Assembly: GCA_028686145.1 (NCBI GenBank)
Contig: JAQUCQ010000001.1
Span: forward strand, 1-41,830
Direction of reading: 5' to 3'
Length of the DNA stretch: 41,830 nucleotides
DNA from: Desulfuromonadaceae bacterium
GTDB lineage: Bacteria > Desulfobacterota > Desulfuromonadia > Geobacterales > Pseudopelobacteraceae
Each line of letters begins with the position of its first letter. The first letter of the stretch is position 1. The position numbers were made by a program, and so were the translations under genes. The notes below the pieces were generated by a model. The model did not search any database, was not told where the DNA came from, and worked only from the letters and a program-made list of their open reading frames with translations. Positions 34,725 to 41,830 of the stretch are shown piece after piece.

Positions 34725-35471
34725 ATGAAAACATCGTTAAATTGCAATAGTTTCATAAAACTAACACTCTGTGTGCTGTTCGTTGTTTGCTTTATTGATT
34801 GTGGAAGTGCCTTTGCTGCAACGAATGATGCGATTAACACGGTCAGCGTAAATTATATCATCAAAAGTCTTGGTTCAGAGATCGGTACTGTCAGTGCAAA
34901 AACTACTGGGACAGCTCGTGACAACGATTTTCAGGCTGATACAAATGTGAAAGTCCACTTCTGGTTTATAAATTTTTCTCTTTCGAGCTGTGAGAATGCA
35001 CGCATCCGCGAAGGTAAGCTGGTGAAGTACCATAAAATTGTTGATACCAACGGGCACCGCAAGGAGATAACAGGAAAACTGATTGGAAACGTTTTTGAGA
35101 TGGTGACCCGCGAAGGAGGGAAGGAGCAACATACGGATATTCCAACGACGGGCTATGTCTCCACCACAATTGAATATCCTGAAGTGACGCTGGCTCTGGG
35201 AGAGATCCGGAAAATGCTGGTAGTCGATCTGGGGACTTCCGCCATTGTTGGCCGAAAATACCGGCACGTCACGGAAGAGCACACTAAAATCAACGGGCGG
35301 GACAATCAAGTCATTGTGTCGGACTTTTCCGACAAAAATGCCGAAGGCAGGCGGTGGACAACTATTATAGCTGGACTGCCGATTGTATTGCGACAAGAAG
35401 GTAAGGAAAAAGTGGGCCTGTTTAATTCCTCCTATAAGGTGCTCGAGACCAAGGTGGCTATCGGTCCTTAA
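34725..35471 (+). CDS. Exported DUF6134-like protein
   Basis: A 248-residue protein with a signal peptide (hydrophobic stretch about 12-31, cleavage likely after AFA) and a beta-rich mature part (VNYIIKSLGSEIGTV, then VHFWFINFSLSSCENARIREG, spread over 42-95). It resembles the DUF6134/DUF3108-like families of periplasmic beta-barrel-like proteins; the exact family is a judgement from memory. The role is unknown. It begins 100 bases after the kinase with only a weak ribosome-binding site, so a shared transcript is uncertain. Confidence 0.65.
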   Translation: MKTSLNCNSFIKLTLCVLFVVCFIDCGSAFAATNDAINTVSVNYIIKSLGSEIGTVSAKTTGTARDNDFQADTNVKVHFWFINFSLSSCENARIREGKLVKYHKIVDTNGHRKEITGKLIGNVFEMVTREGGKEQHTDIPTTGYVSTTIEYPEVTLALGEIRKMLVVDLGTSAIVGRKYRHVTEEHTKINGRDNQVIVSDFSDKNAEGRRWTTIIAGLPIVLRQEGKEKVGLFNSSYKVLETKVAIGP

Positions 35472-35553
35472 AGGTGTCGTGGGCGACTGAGCCATAGATA
35501 GAGATAACGATTTGCTGCAATAAGATCTCTACGCCAATTTGGGTTATTAGTAC

Positions 35554-35559
35554 TATAAT
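35554..35559 (+). promoter_or_regulatory. Possible -10 box for the small lipoprotein gene
   Basis: A perfect TATAAT at 35554-35559, about 47 bases before the start at 35606. No acceptable -35 is visible at 16-18 bases, so an activator or chance is possible. Confidence 0.3.
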
Positions 35560-35583
35560 ATGAAGAGTAGAAAGGAAAAGAAA

Positions 35584-35605
35584 AGGGCTTTGAAGGAGGT
35601 GCCCT
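35584..35605 (+). promoter_or_regulatory. Hairpin presenting the Shine-Dalgarno sequence in its loop
   Basis: AGGGC (35584-35588) pairs with GCCCT (35601-35605), which ends directly at the ATG of the lipoprotein gene. The 12-base loop contains AAGGAGGT, an almost perfect anti-16S match. The fold would expose the site while placing the start at the base of the stem. Confidence 0.4.
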
Positions 35606-35821
35606 ATGAAAAGACTTCTTGTCCTTATTGTTGCCCTGATATCTTTATTGGCCGGTTGCGTGGTTTATCCAGGATATTATGATGGCTATTATCGTCCTTA
35701 CCCATACGGTTACTACGGCTATGTGGAACCGGATTTAAATGTCTTTTTCTATGGTGGTCACGGTTACCATGATGGCCATGGTTACCGTGGTCGCAGCCGC
35801 TGGGATGACGATCGGCGATAG
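35606..35821 (+). CDS. Small Tyr/Gly-rich lipoprotein
   Basis: A 71-residue lipoprotein: signal sequence with lipobox LLAGC (Cys17), then a mature part dominated by Tyr, Gly, Pro and His (YPGYYDGYYRPYPYGYYGY, later GGHGYHDGHGYRG) and an Asp/Arg-rich end (RSRWDDDRR). The shape is that of a short surface-exposed or outer-membrane-associated peptide; the His-rich part might bind metal. No named family is recognised. AAGGAGGT 5 bases before the ATG is the strongest ribosome-binding site in the window, arguing for a real and well-expressed gene. Confidence 0.75.
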   Translation: MKRLLVLIVALISLLAGCVVYPGYYDGYYRPYPYGYYGYVEPDLNVFFYGGHGYHDGHGYRGRSRWDDDRR

Positions 35822-35869
35822 TGCATAGAAGTAGCGTTTTTTTATTCTTAGCTTATGTTTTGGTATATT

Positions 35870-35886
35870 AGAACGGCCGGCGTTCT
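35870..35886. terminator. Possible weak bidirectional terminator hairpin
   Basis: AGAACG (35870-35875) and CGTTCT (35881-35886) enclose GCCGG in the gap between the convergent lipoprotein and hybrid-kinase genes. There is no T-tract in either direction, so termination is only suggested by position. Confidence 0.25.
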
Positions 35887-35957
35887 CCTGTTCATAAAGA
35901 TTTGGCTCTATCTAGCAATGCTACTCTCGGCGTAATTCGTTATTACCGTAATCGGTG

Positions 35958-37706
35958 TCAGTACTCATTGTTTATTGTCTTCAACCAGTCATCCAACTTT
36001 GCAAGCAAGTCTTCAAGAATCAACGGTTTAGGAAGATGGTCATCCATCCCTGCCTCGATACATATGTCACGATCCTGTTTCATGGCATTGCCGGTGAGCG
36101 CAATGATCGGGATATCGTGCCAGCGTACTGCTGAGGCAGGATCGCGGATGACCGCGGTGACTTCATAGCCGCTCATGTCCGGCATCATGCAATCCATCAG
36201 TACTACTGCATAATCGTTATGTTGCAGTGCGTGCAATGCTTCGGTGCCGTTACGTGCCACATCAACATGATAGCCATAGTTTTTCAGCAGCTTGGGAACT
36301 ATTTTCTGGGCTGTCGGATCATCATCAGTCAACAGGATACGGATTTCAGCAGAGTCTTTCCCTCTTTTATAGAGGAAATTGAGGGGCATTTGTCTGAGGT
36401 GGAGATCTCTCACGTGTTGTTTTTCCATTGTCACGGTGAACCAGAAGGTAGAACCCTGGCCCTCAACGCTATTTACTCCGATAGTTCCCCCCATCAATTC
36501 TACCAACTCTTTACATATTGTTAAACCAAGTCCGGTACCGCCATATGTGCGGGTCGTGGTGTTGTCGGCCTGGGTAAAGGGTTCGAAAATATATTTCAGC
36601 TTGTCGGCCGCTATGCCGATGCCGCTGTCTTGGACCAAAAAACGGAGCATAGCCGAATGCTCCGATTCGGTATCGATCTTGACCAGAAGGGTTACATAGC
36701 CCATCGCCGTGAATTTAATAGCGTTGCAGACCAGATTGGTAAGTACCTGACGCAGTCGCACTGCATCGCCGTTCAAGGCTGTTGGAACGCCGGTATCAAT
36801 AGAGTAGGTAAGTCTGATCCCTTTTTCGTGAGCTTTAAGTGCCAAAAAGTTGATGATTTCTGAAATCGTCGGTTTCAGGTCAAAGTCTATTGGGTCCGGC
36901 TCTATCTTGTGCGCTTCAATTTTTGACAGGTCGAGGATGTCGTTTAGCAGTTTCACCAGTGCAATACCGGAGAGTTTGGCGCTTTCGGCATATTCGCGTT
37001 GTTCTTCGGTTAGTACCGTATGCTGCAATAGTTCGATCATGCCGATAACACCATTCATCGGAGTGCGAATCTCGTGGCTCATGCTGGCCAGGAAGCGGCT
37101 CTTGGCAATGTTGGCTGCTTCGGCGGCAGTTTTTGCCTGGCGTAAATCTTCTTCAGCCTGTTTTCGGTATGTAATATCACTCACGGCGATACGGTATATG
37201 GGCGAGCCTGCGGTGTCCTGTGCAAGAATTGTTACCAGTTGTGCCCAGAATATTGTCCGGCCCATTTTTACCATCCGAAGTTCGTACGTCTGGGTTTCAC
37301 CGGTCTTTCGGAGCTTATTGTGATGTTTGTAATGAATCTCTTGGTCTTCAGGAAAGATGAATTGGGAAAAAGGTTGCTGAATCAACGTATTCCGAGCAAC
37401 ACCCAGCATGGTGCATGCCGTGAGATTGGCTTCCAGGATTATTCCGGTTTCGCTTATTGAGAAATAACCTGTTGGTGCCATGTCGTAGAGATCAAAATAA
37501 CGTGACCGCTCTGCCTCCAGTGCCTCCTGCGTCTTGCGAAGTTCCTCATTCTGCGTTTCAAGTTCGATCTGGTGCACCCGCAGTTCGTGCAGTACCTGTT
37601 CAGCAGGAAGTGCTTCCTGTGCTGGAAACGCACCTCTCTTGACGGCGTCCTCGGCCTGCGTGCGTAAATTCCGGTCTGGTTCAGGTTGTGCCTTTGTCTT
37701 TGGCAT
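35958..37706 (-). CDS. Hybrid histidine kinase (PAS-HisKA-HATPase-REC)
   Basis: A 582-residue soluble hybrid sensor kinase without membrane segments. In order: a charged coiled-coil N-terminus (about 20-68), a PAS domain (about 70-185), HisKA with His211 in SMSHEIRTPMNGVIGM, HATPase (about 310-430; QDSGIGIAADKL, GGTGLGLTICKELVELMGG) and a C-terminal receiver (about 455-575) with DDD at 461-463, phospho-acceptor Asp505 in VVLMDCMMPDMSG and KP at the end. GAGG lies about 5 bases before the ATG. It follows a single-domain response regulator gene by 93 bases on the same strand, so the two probably form one phosphorelay. Output is unknown. Confidence 0.92.
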   Translation of the reverse strand: MPKTKAQPEPDRNLRTQAEDAVKRGAFPAQEALPAEQVLHELRVHQIELETQNEELRKTQEALEAERSRYFDLYDMAPTGYFSISETGIILEANLTACTMLGVARNTLIQQPFSQFIFPEDQEIHYKHHNKLRKTGETQTYELRMVKMGRTIFWAQLVTILAQDTAGSPIYRIAVSDITYRKQAEEDLRQAKTAAEAANIAKSRFLASMSHEIRTPMNGVIGMIELLQHTVLTEEQREYAESAKLSGIALVKLLNDILDLSKIEAHKIEPDPIDFDLKPTISEIINFLALKAHEKGIRLTYSIDTGVPTALNGDAVRLRQVLTNLVCNAIKFTAMGYVTLLVKIDTESEHSAMLRFLVQDSGIGIAADKLKYIFEPFTQADNTTTRTYGGTGLGLTICKELVELMGGTIGVNSVEGQGSTFWFTVTMEKQHVRDLHLRQMPLNFLYKRGKDSAEIRILLTDDDPTAQKIVPKLLKNYGYHVDVARNGTEALHALQHNDYAVVLMDCMMPDMSGYEVTAVIRDPASAVRWHDIPIIALTGNAMKQDRDICIEAGMDDHLPKPLILEDLLAKLDDWLKTINNEY

Positions 37707-37799
37707 CGTGCCTCACGGAGTTCCTGCGCATTACTTGTGGTTTGGCTTATAAGACAAATAGACCTGTATGCTTCAATTACAATGGTGCTGTCCGGTTAT

Positions 37800-38189
37800 T
37801 CAGCTGTGCTCATGGGCCAGAATTTTTCGTACCAGCTTCAATAGTTGTGTTGATACATATGGTTTGGGGAGCCACTTAACGTTATTAGTGCCGTGCGTTT
37901 TCAGCAGCACATTTTCAGTTGCATTGGCATAACCGCTTGTAAATATCACTTTTATGCCTGCTTCAATCGCACTGATATCCTCATAGGCGGCAATGCCGTT
38001 TTTCTTCGGCATATTTACGTCAAACAAAAGAAGCGTTATGCGCTCTTTGTTCTCCCGGAATTTTTGCACGGCATCCTCCCCATCAACGGCGCTAATAACC
38101 TCATAACCAAAGTTATCAAGCAGCAACAGAGTCATATTCCGCACATTCTCGTCATCTTCCGCCAGAAGTATGGTCTGTTTTCTAGGCAT
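37800..38189 (-). CDS. Single-domain response regulator (CheY-like receiver)
   Basis: A 129-residue stand-alone receiver: acidic pocket EDD (11-13), phospho-acceptor Asp57 in LLLFDVNMPKKNG, Thr/Ser switch at 84-85 (FTSGYA) and Lys109 in LPKPY. There is no DNA-binding or other output domain, so it signals by protein contact, perhaps within a phosphorelay with the downstream hybrid kinase. AAGGG lies about 9 bases before the ATG, and a candidate promoter lies about 70 bases upstream. Confidence 0.9.
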   Translation of the reverse strand: MPRKQTILLAEDDENVRNMTLLLLDNFGYEVISAVDGEDAVQKFRENKERITLLLFDVNMPKKNGIAAYEDISAIEAGIKVIFTSGYANATENVLLKTHGTNNVKWLPKPYVSTQLLKLVRKILAHEHS

Positions 38190-38257
38190 AGTGTCAATCC
38201 CTTTTCTGTTGGAAAGGCGCTGCAGTGAAAGACTGGTTGCGTATCCCCAGGATATTA

Positions 38258-38285
38258 ATTATAGCAGGCAATTGTGTATTGAAAA
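38258..38285 (-). promoter_or_regulatory. Putative promoter for the response regulator/hybrid kinase pair
   Basis: On the minus strand TTTTCA (38285-38280), a 16-base spacer and a perfect TATAAT (38263-38258). It leaves a leader of about 60 bases before the response-regulator start at 38189. Confidence 0.5.
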
Positions 38286-38342
38286 GAACGAGATAAAAAA
38301 TAACGCAGGATAACGGGTCATCGATAGCTATCTGGTGTTTTT

Positions 38343-38382
38343 TTGACATCGGTCAAGCAATGCCGCCTAAAACTGGTATAGT
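38343..38382 (+). promoter_or_regulatory. hcp promoter with CRP/FNR-family (HcpR-like) site
   Basis: TTGACATCGGTCAA (38343-38356) is a perfect dyad TTGAC-N4-GTCAA, the form recognised by CRP/FNR-superfamily nitrosative-stress regulators such as HcpR/DNR. A -10-like TATAGT lies at 38377-38382. With a start point near 38389 the dyad is centred about 39-40 bases upstream, close to the -41.5 position of class II activation. No -35 box is needed in such a layout. Regulator identity is inferred from the motif and the target gene. Confidence 0.65.
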
Positions 38383-38455
38383 TTGCAGATAGTCAATCTG
38401 TATTACTTACGTACTTGTGCCCACAGGGCCACAGTCTTAAAGGAGGAATAAAACA

Positions 38456-40057
38456 ATGAGTATGTTCTGTAATCAATGTGAGCAGGCTGCAAACGGTACC
38501 GGCTGTAATATCTCGGGTGTCTGCGGCAAAAAACCGGAAGTGGCGGCACTGCAGGATCATCTGCTATACGGTCTGAAGAGTCTGGCTCTCTATGCCGGAA
38601 AAATTGGCCGTAACGCCGAAGTAGACCGTTTTACCATTGAAGCCCTCTTCAGCACGGTTACCAACGTTGATTTTGAAGCAGCACGTATCGGCGGCCTGAT
38701 CAAACAATGCTACGAGTTGAAAGAGAAGGCCAAGGCCGCTGCCGGTGTGACCATCAGCAGGACAGAGGCCGGCTGGAAGCCGGCTGATGATTTGGTTGGC
38801 ATGATTGCCCAAGGTGAGCAGCATGGCATCAATACCCAGCACGTCAATGAAGACATCCGTTCCGTGATCGAAATCCTCATGTATGGCCTGAAGGGCATGG
38901 CCGCTTACATGGACCACGCCATGATCCTTGGCAGGAGTAATGACGAGGTAATGGCCTTTTTCCAAAAAGCACTTGCCGCCACGACTGATCCCAACCTCGG
39001 CCTGATGGACTTCGTCGGGCTCGCTATGGAATGCGGCAAGCAAAACCTGACCGTCATGGGGTTGCTTGACAGTGCCCACACTGAGACCTATGGCCATCCG
39101 GTACCGACTGCAGTACAGCTTGGCACCAAGGCCGGCAAGGCAATTCTCGTGACCGGCCACGACCTGAAGATGCTGGAAGAATTGCTTAAACAGACTGAAG
39201 GCACGGGCATCAACATCTACACCCACGGCGAGATGCTGCCAGCACACGGCTATCCCGGTCTGAAAAAATATGCCCACCTGGTCGGCAACTTCGGCGGTGC
39301 ATGGCAGGACCAAGCCAAAGAGTTCGTCAACTTCCCCGGTGCAATTATCTTCAACACCAACTGCATCCAGAAGCCCTCTGCTAGTTACACAGACCGTCTC
39401 TACACCTGGGGGCTCGTCGCCTGGCCGGATGTAAAGCATGTTGACGGCTGGGATTTCTCGGCGGTCATCAACAAGGCCCTTGAGCTTCCCGGCTTCCCGG
39501 ACAACCCCGGCCAGGAAATCCTGACCGGTTTTGGTCACAATGCCGTATTGGGAGTGGCTGACAAAATTATCACTGCAGTCAAAAGCGGAGCCATCAAGCA
39601 CTTTTTCCTCATCGGTGGCTGCGACGGTGCCAAGTCGGGACGTAACTACTACACCGAATTTGCCGAAAAGCTTCCGCAGGATACGGTTATCATGACCCTG
39701 GCGTGTGGCAAATACCGTTTCAACAAACTGGAGTTCGGTGACATTGGCGGTATCCCGCGCCTGCTGGATATCGGCCAGTGCAACGACGCCTATTCTGCCA
39801 TCCAGATTGCCATAGCCTTGGCAGGCGCCTTCGAATGCGGCGTCAACGACCTGCCGCTTTCGATGATTCTTTCCTGGTACGAGCAGAAGGCGGTGGTAAT
39901 TCTCCTGACCCTGCTCCACCTCGGCATTAAGAACATCAAGCTCGGGCCGACACTACCGGCGTTCATTACTCCCACAATCCTCAACTTCCTGGTTGAGAAC
40001 TTCAATATCGGCCCGATTACTACCGTTGAAGCTGATATGAAGGCAATTCTTGGTTAG
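38456..40057 (+). CDS. hcp: Hybrid-cluster protein (hydroxylamine/NO reductase), class I
   Basis: A 533-residue metalloprotein. The N-terminal cluster motif is C-x2-C-x8-C-x5-C (Cys5, Cys8, Cys17, Cys23), the spacing of class I Hcp from anaerobes that binds a 4Fe-4S cluster, unlike the wider 2Fe-2S spacing of enterobacterial class II. Full length also excludes the shortened class III. Hybrid-cluster ligand regions are present (GHDLKMLEELL, NTNCIQKP, IGGCDGAKSGRNYY, LACGKYRFN, LDIGQCNDAYSAI). It is active in hydroxylamine or nitric oxide detoxification in the cytoplasm. AAAGGAGG precedes the ATG. A CRP/FNR-type site lies in its promoter and a large hairpin follows the stop. No hcr reductase gene adjoins it. 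Confidence 0.97.
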   Translation: MSMFCNQCEQAANGTGCNISGVCGKKPEVAALQDHLLYGLKSLALYAGKIGRNAEVDRFTIEALFSTVTNVDFEAARIGGLIKQCYELKEKAKAAAGVTISRTEAGWKPADDLVGMIAQGEQHGINTQHVNEDIRSVIEILMYGLKGMAAYMDHAMILGRSNDEVMAFFQKALAATTDPNLGLMDFVGLAMECGKQNLTVMGLLDSAHTETYGHPVPTAVQLGTKAGKAILVTGHDLKMLEELLKQTEGTGINIYTHGEMLPAHGYPGLKKYAHLVGNFGGAWQDQAKEFVNFPGAIIFNTNCIQKPSASYTDRLYTWGLVAWPDVKHVDGWDFSAVINKALELPGFPDNPGQEILTGFGHNAVLGVADKIITAVKSGAIKHFFLIGGCDGAKSGRNYYTEFAEKLPQDTVIMTLACGKYRFNKLEFGDIGGIPRLLDIGQCNDAYSAIQIAIALAGAFECGVNDLPLSMILSWYEQKAVVILLTLLHLGIKNIKLGPTLPAFITPTILNFLVENFNIGPITTVEADMKAILG

Positions 40058-40077
40058 GAGAAAAAAACAACAGTAAA

Positions 40078-40115
40078 CCATGAACGCCCCACTGTCCAAT
40101 GTGGGGCGTTCATGG
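40078..40115 (+). terminator. Perfect 15-bp hairpin after hcp
   Basis: CCATGAACGCCCCAC (40078-40092) and GTGGGGCGTTCATGG (40101-40115) pair without mismatch over the loop TGTCCAAT, 20 bases after the hcp stop. There is no following T-tract, so it may be a terminator of the bidirectional or 3'-stabilising type rather than a classical one. It lies 41 bases before the PAS gene start and could limit readthrough into it. Confidence 0.6.
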
Positions 40116-40156
40116 CTACTCTTCGGATTGCTACACACGCTACCACGGGAGGCTAC

Positions 40157-40588
40157 ATGGACAGACTTTTGGAGCAGCTGGTCGAGCAGGCACCGGATGC
40201 AATGCTCGTTGCGGACACGAAAGGAATTATCCGCTTCTGGAACAGCGGGGCAGAGCAGATGTTCGGCCATACTGCCGCCGAAGCTGTTGGCCAATCACTT
40301 GATCTTATTATTCCGGAAAATCTGCGGAGCCGCCACTGGGAAGGTTATGGGCGGGTGATGGCATCCGGAGAGACGAAATACCAAACCGGTCTGCTCTCGT
40401 CACCAGGCATCCGTAAGGACGGGATCCGGGTGTCGCTGGAATTCAGCATGGTGCTGTTGCATGACGAAAACGGCGTCATGCAGGGCTGCGCATCGGTCAT
40501 GCGGGATGTGACAGAGCGGTGGAAAAAAGAGAAGGAATTGAAAGAGCGATTGAGTGCGTGCGAAACAAAACTGGCGAGGCCAAAGTGA
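40157..40588 (+). CDS. Orphan single-PAS-domain protein
   Basis: A 143-residue soluble protein made of one PAS domain (about 5-118: LVEQAPDAMLVADTKGIIRF, then WNSGAEQMFGHTAAEAVGQS, then GYGRVMASGETKYQTGLLSS and VMRDVTERW) plus a charged C-terminal helix. There is no kinase or other output domain. The start at 40157 follows GGGAGG by 5 bases; an in-frame ATG at 40112 lies inside the hairpin stem and is less likely. PAS modules of this kind can bind haem or flavin or sense redox, and its place behind hcp makes a nitrosative- or redox-related sensing role possible, but no ligand residue can be named with confidence. Confidence 0.8.
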   Translation: MDRLLEQLVEQAPDAMLVADTKGIIRFWNSGAEQMFGHTAAEAVGQSLDLIIPENLRSRHWEGYGRVMASGETKYQTGLLSSPGIRKDGIRVSLEFSMVLLHDENGVMQGCASVMRDVTERWKKEKELKERLSACETKLARPK

Positions 40589-40726
40589 GCCGGTACAGCT
40601 TGTGATGCAGAACCGATTTCGCCACGCAGGATGCAAATATCGTCGAAACAATGGTATCATGTGACTATACATAAAAATGACAAGAGCCCTTTTACCACCT
40701 AAGTAGATTGTAAAACGGAGGATACC

Positions 40727-41281
40727 ATGAAGCGCATATTTATAGTGATTATCACTCTAATAGTGTTGGTGCCGTTGAATGTCTTGGCAGAGACCTACAC
40801 CATCGATCCTGCCAATACCACTATCCAGTTCAAGGTCAGAAACATGCTGGTCATGAATGTCAGGGGTACTTTTGATAAATTCAAGGGAACGGTAGATATT
40901 GATGAAACGGATATTACCAAATCAAAGGCGGACATCAGTATCGATGCCGCTTCGATTAATACCGGCATTGACATGCGTGACAAAGATCTGCGCAGCCCTA
41001 ATTTTTTTGATGTTGCAAAATTCCCGGCCATGACGTTCGTCACAACCAAGGTGGAAGCGGGTACAGCAGATAACCTGAAGGTGATTGGCAACCTGACAAT
41101 CAAAGGTGTGACCAAAGAGGTTACATTAACGATCGTCGACCCGAAAAGACTGCTGGATGGACCCAAGCGGGGTGCGATTGCCACTGCCACAATCAACCGT
41201 CAGGATTTTGGCATAAGCAAGGGGGCGGTAATTTCCGACACGGTTTTTATTACCGTTACAACGGAGCTTGTTAAACAGTAA
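40727..41281 (+). CDS. Periplasmic YceI-family protein
   Basis: A 184-residue protein with a signal peptide (about 1-21, cleaved after VLA) and a YceI lipocalin-like beta-barrel. Motifs: YTIDPANTTIQFKVRNMLVM at the start of the mature protein, GTFDKFKGTVDIDE, DMRDKDLRSPNFFDVAKFP, IKGVTKEVTLTI and INRQDFGI. YceI proteins bind polyisoprenoid or other lipophilic molecules in the periplasm; the ligand here is unknown. GGAGG lies about 6 bases before the ATG. It converges on the MFS gene. Confidence 0.92.
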   Translation: MKRIFIVIITLIVLVPLNVLAETYTIDPANTTIQFKVRNMLVMNVRGTFDKFKGTVDIDETDITKSKADISIDAASINTGIDMRDKDLRSPNFFDVAKFPAMTFVTTKVEAGTADNLKVIGNLTIKGVTKEVTLTIVDPKRLLDGPKRGAIATATINRQDFGISKGAVISDTVFITVTTELVKQ

Positions 41282-41362
41282 AGCAGCCCCGTTCGGCGCG
41301 GGCAGTATTTCTCCCGACAATGTAACGATAGGAGGACCCTGGCCAGCCAGGTAAAGAAACTG

Positions 41363-41830
41363 CTAGTGCAGGCGCCACGCAGCAGATTGGCTGGTGCTGC
41401 GGCCACAGAGCACCACGGCGCACCAGCCCAACGCACTGCTCGCAGCCATTGTGGCGGTCATCGGCACTGCCGTGCCGTTGTGGTACATTCCCACGAATGC
41501 TCCTGCGCTTGCACCGAGTGAATACTGTATCGTTCCCAGAAGTGCCGACGCGCTCCCTGCCGTCTTATCGAATGGTTCCAAAGCAAGTGCAGTCACGTTT
41601 GGATAAAGAAATCCCGTCATGCTCAGGCAGATGAACAGGAGGATGACTTGAACGGGGAAACCGCCAATTTCTGTCATCCCAGCAACCGTGAGCAGAAGGG
41701 CTGCCGCTGCATTAATAGTGAACGTAACATGCAAAATGCGCTGCGCGCTGAAACGTTTTAGAAGCCTGCGGTTGAACGGTGATGCTCCAATCAGTCCACA
41801 GGCATTGGCGCCGAAGAAGAGGCCGAAATG
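41363..41830 (-). CDS. Bcr/CflA-like MFS drug-resistance transporter (C-terminal part, runs off right edge)
   Basis: The frame is open from the right edge to a TAG at 41365-41363, giving about 155 residues of the C-terminal half of a major facilitator transporter. It starts within HFGLFFGANACGLIGASPFN, continues through three or four hydrophobic helices (ILHVTFTINAAAALLLTVAG, VILLFICLSMTGFLYPNVTA) and contains the EPFDKTAGSASALLGTIQYS segment typical of the Bcr/CflA family. The family exports drugs or small metabolites by proton antiport. The N-terminal half and start are outside the window. It lies 81 bases from the convergent YceI gene; no clear terminator is seen. Confidence 0.8.
   Translation of the reverse strand, partial: HFGLFFGANACGLIGASPFNRRLLKRFSAQRILHVTFTINAAAALLLTVAGMTEIGGFPVQVILLFICLSMTGFLYPNVTALALEPFDKTAGSASALLGTIQYSLGASAGAFVGMYHNGTAVPMTATMAASSALGWCAVVLCGRSTSQSAAWRLH

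Noticed and set aside
38418..38433. GTGCCC-ACA-GGGCCAC hairpin in the hcp leader
   Set aside because: Short, with a bulge and just upstream of the Shine-Dalgarno; too weak to call a riboswitch or attenuator.
38564..39919. Long open frame (451 codons) on the minus strand inside hcp
   Set aside because: It lies wholly opposite a strongly conserved hcp coding sequence, has no recognisable domains or ribosome-binding site, and is the expected antisense shadow of biased codon use.
41330..41356. AGGAGG followed by CCTGG-CCAG-CCAGG between the YceI and MFS genes
   Set aside because: No start codon at a usable distance, and the dyad is short without a T-run; probably incidental.
1..41830. CRISPR arrays, insertion sequences, prophage genes, restriction or toxin-antitoxin systems
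   Set aside because: Looked for on both strands; no regularly spaced repeats, transposase-like, integrase-like or defence-type proteins were recognised.

Overview
The window looks like chromosomal DNA from an anaerobic, flagellated, Gram-negative delta-proteobacterial lineage, most plausibly a Geobacter/Pelobacter-type member of the Desulfuromonadia. This is an inference from gene content: a def-fmt-DUF116 operon, an mtnA-glnE pair, a polar-type flagellar cluster with flhA-flhF-flhG-fliA, a class I hybrid-cluster protein, exported methionine sulfoxide reductases and many PAS/HDOD/histidine-kinase genes. No rRNA, tRNA, CRISPR array, insertion sequence or prophage was found. No gene-free stretch exceeds 300 bases.

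Layout. (1) 1-8.5 kb: two short chromate-transporter genes on the minus strand, cut by the left edge; then mtnA and glnE on the plus strand. A convergent minus-strand operon def-fmt-DUF116 follows, overlapping by ATGA at each junction, then a 69-codon unknown gene and an HDOD gene. (2) 8.6-11.5 kb: a visibly A/T-richer patch with a NapH-like membrane iron-sulfur protein and an L-2-hydroxyglutarate oxidase. They are joined through a short, apparently frame-broken gene whose two ends both overlap its neighbours by ATGA. (3) 11.5-17 kb: a secreted TPR protein with a Lys-rich tail behind a good sigma70-type promoter, then a 1167-residue GH13-type glycosidase with an altered region IV.

(4) 17.1-29.9 kb: one minus-strand flagellar transcription unit, read flhA, flhF, flhG, fliA, flgF, flgG, flgA, flgH, flgI, flgJ, flgN, flgK, flgL, preceded by a 79-residue unknown ORF that overlaps the flhA start. 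It encodes the export gate, the number/placement regulators, sigma-28, the distal rod, the P- and L-rings, and the hook-filament junction with its chaperone. No flgM is seen. (5) 30-31.3 kb: msrB-msrA, both with export signals, so probably a cell-envelope oxidative-damage repair pair.

(6) 31.5-41.8 kb: ssb with a clear terminator, a membrane-bound Cache-PAS-PAS histidine kinase, a DUF6134-like exported protein and a tiny Tyr/Gly-rich lipoprotein. A minus-strand response regulator and hybrid kinase follow. Next is hcp under what looks like a CRP/FNR-family (HcpR-like) site near -40, then a large perfect hairpin, an orphan PAS protein, a periplasmic YceI protein and the end of a Bcr/CflA-like MFS exporter cut by the right edge.

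No single new system is proven here. The points most worth a second look are the broken mini-gene between the iron-sulfur and LhgO genes, the H-to-P change in the GH13 protein, the unknown ORF at the head of the flagellar operon, and the regulatory architecture around hcp.
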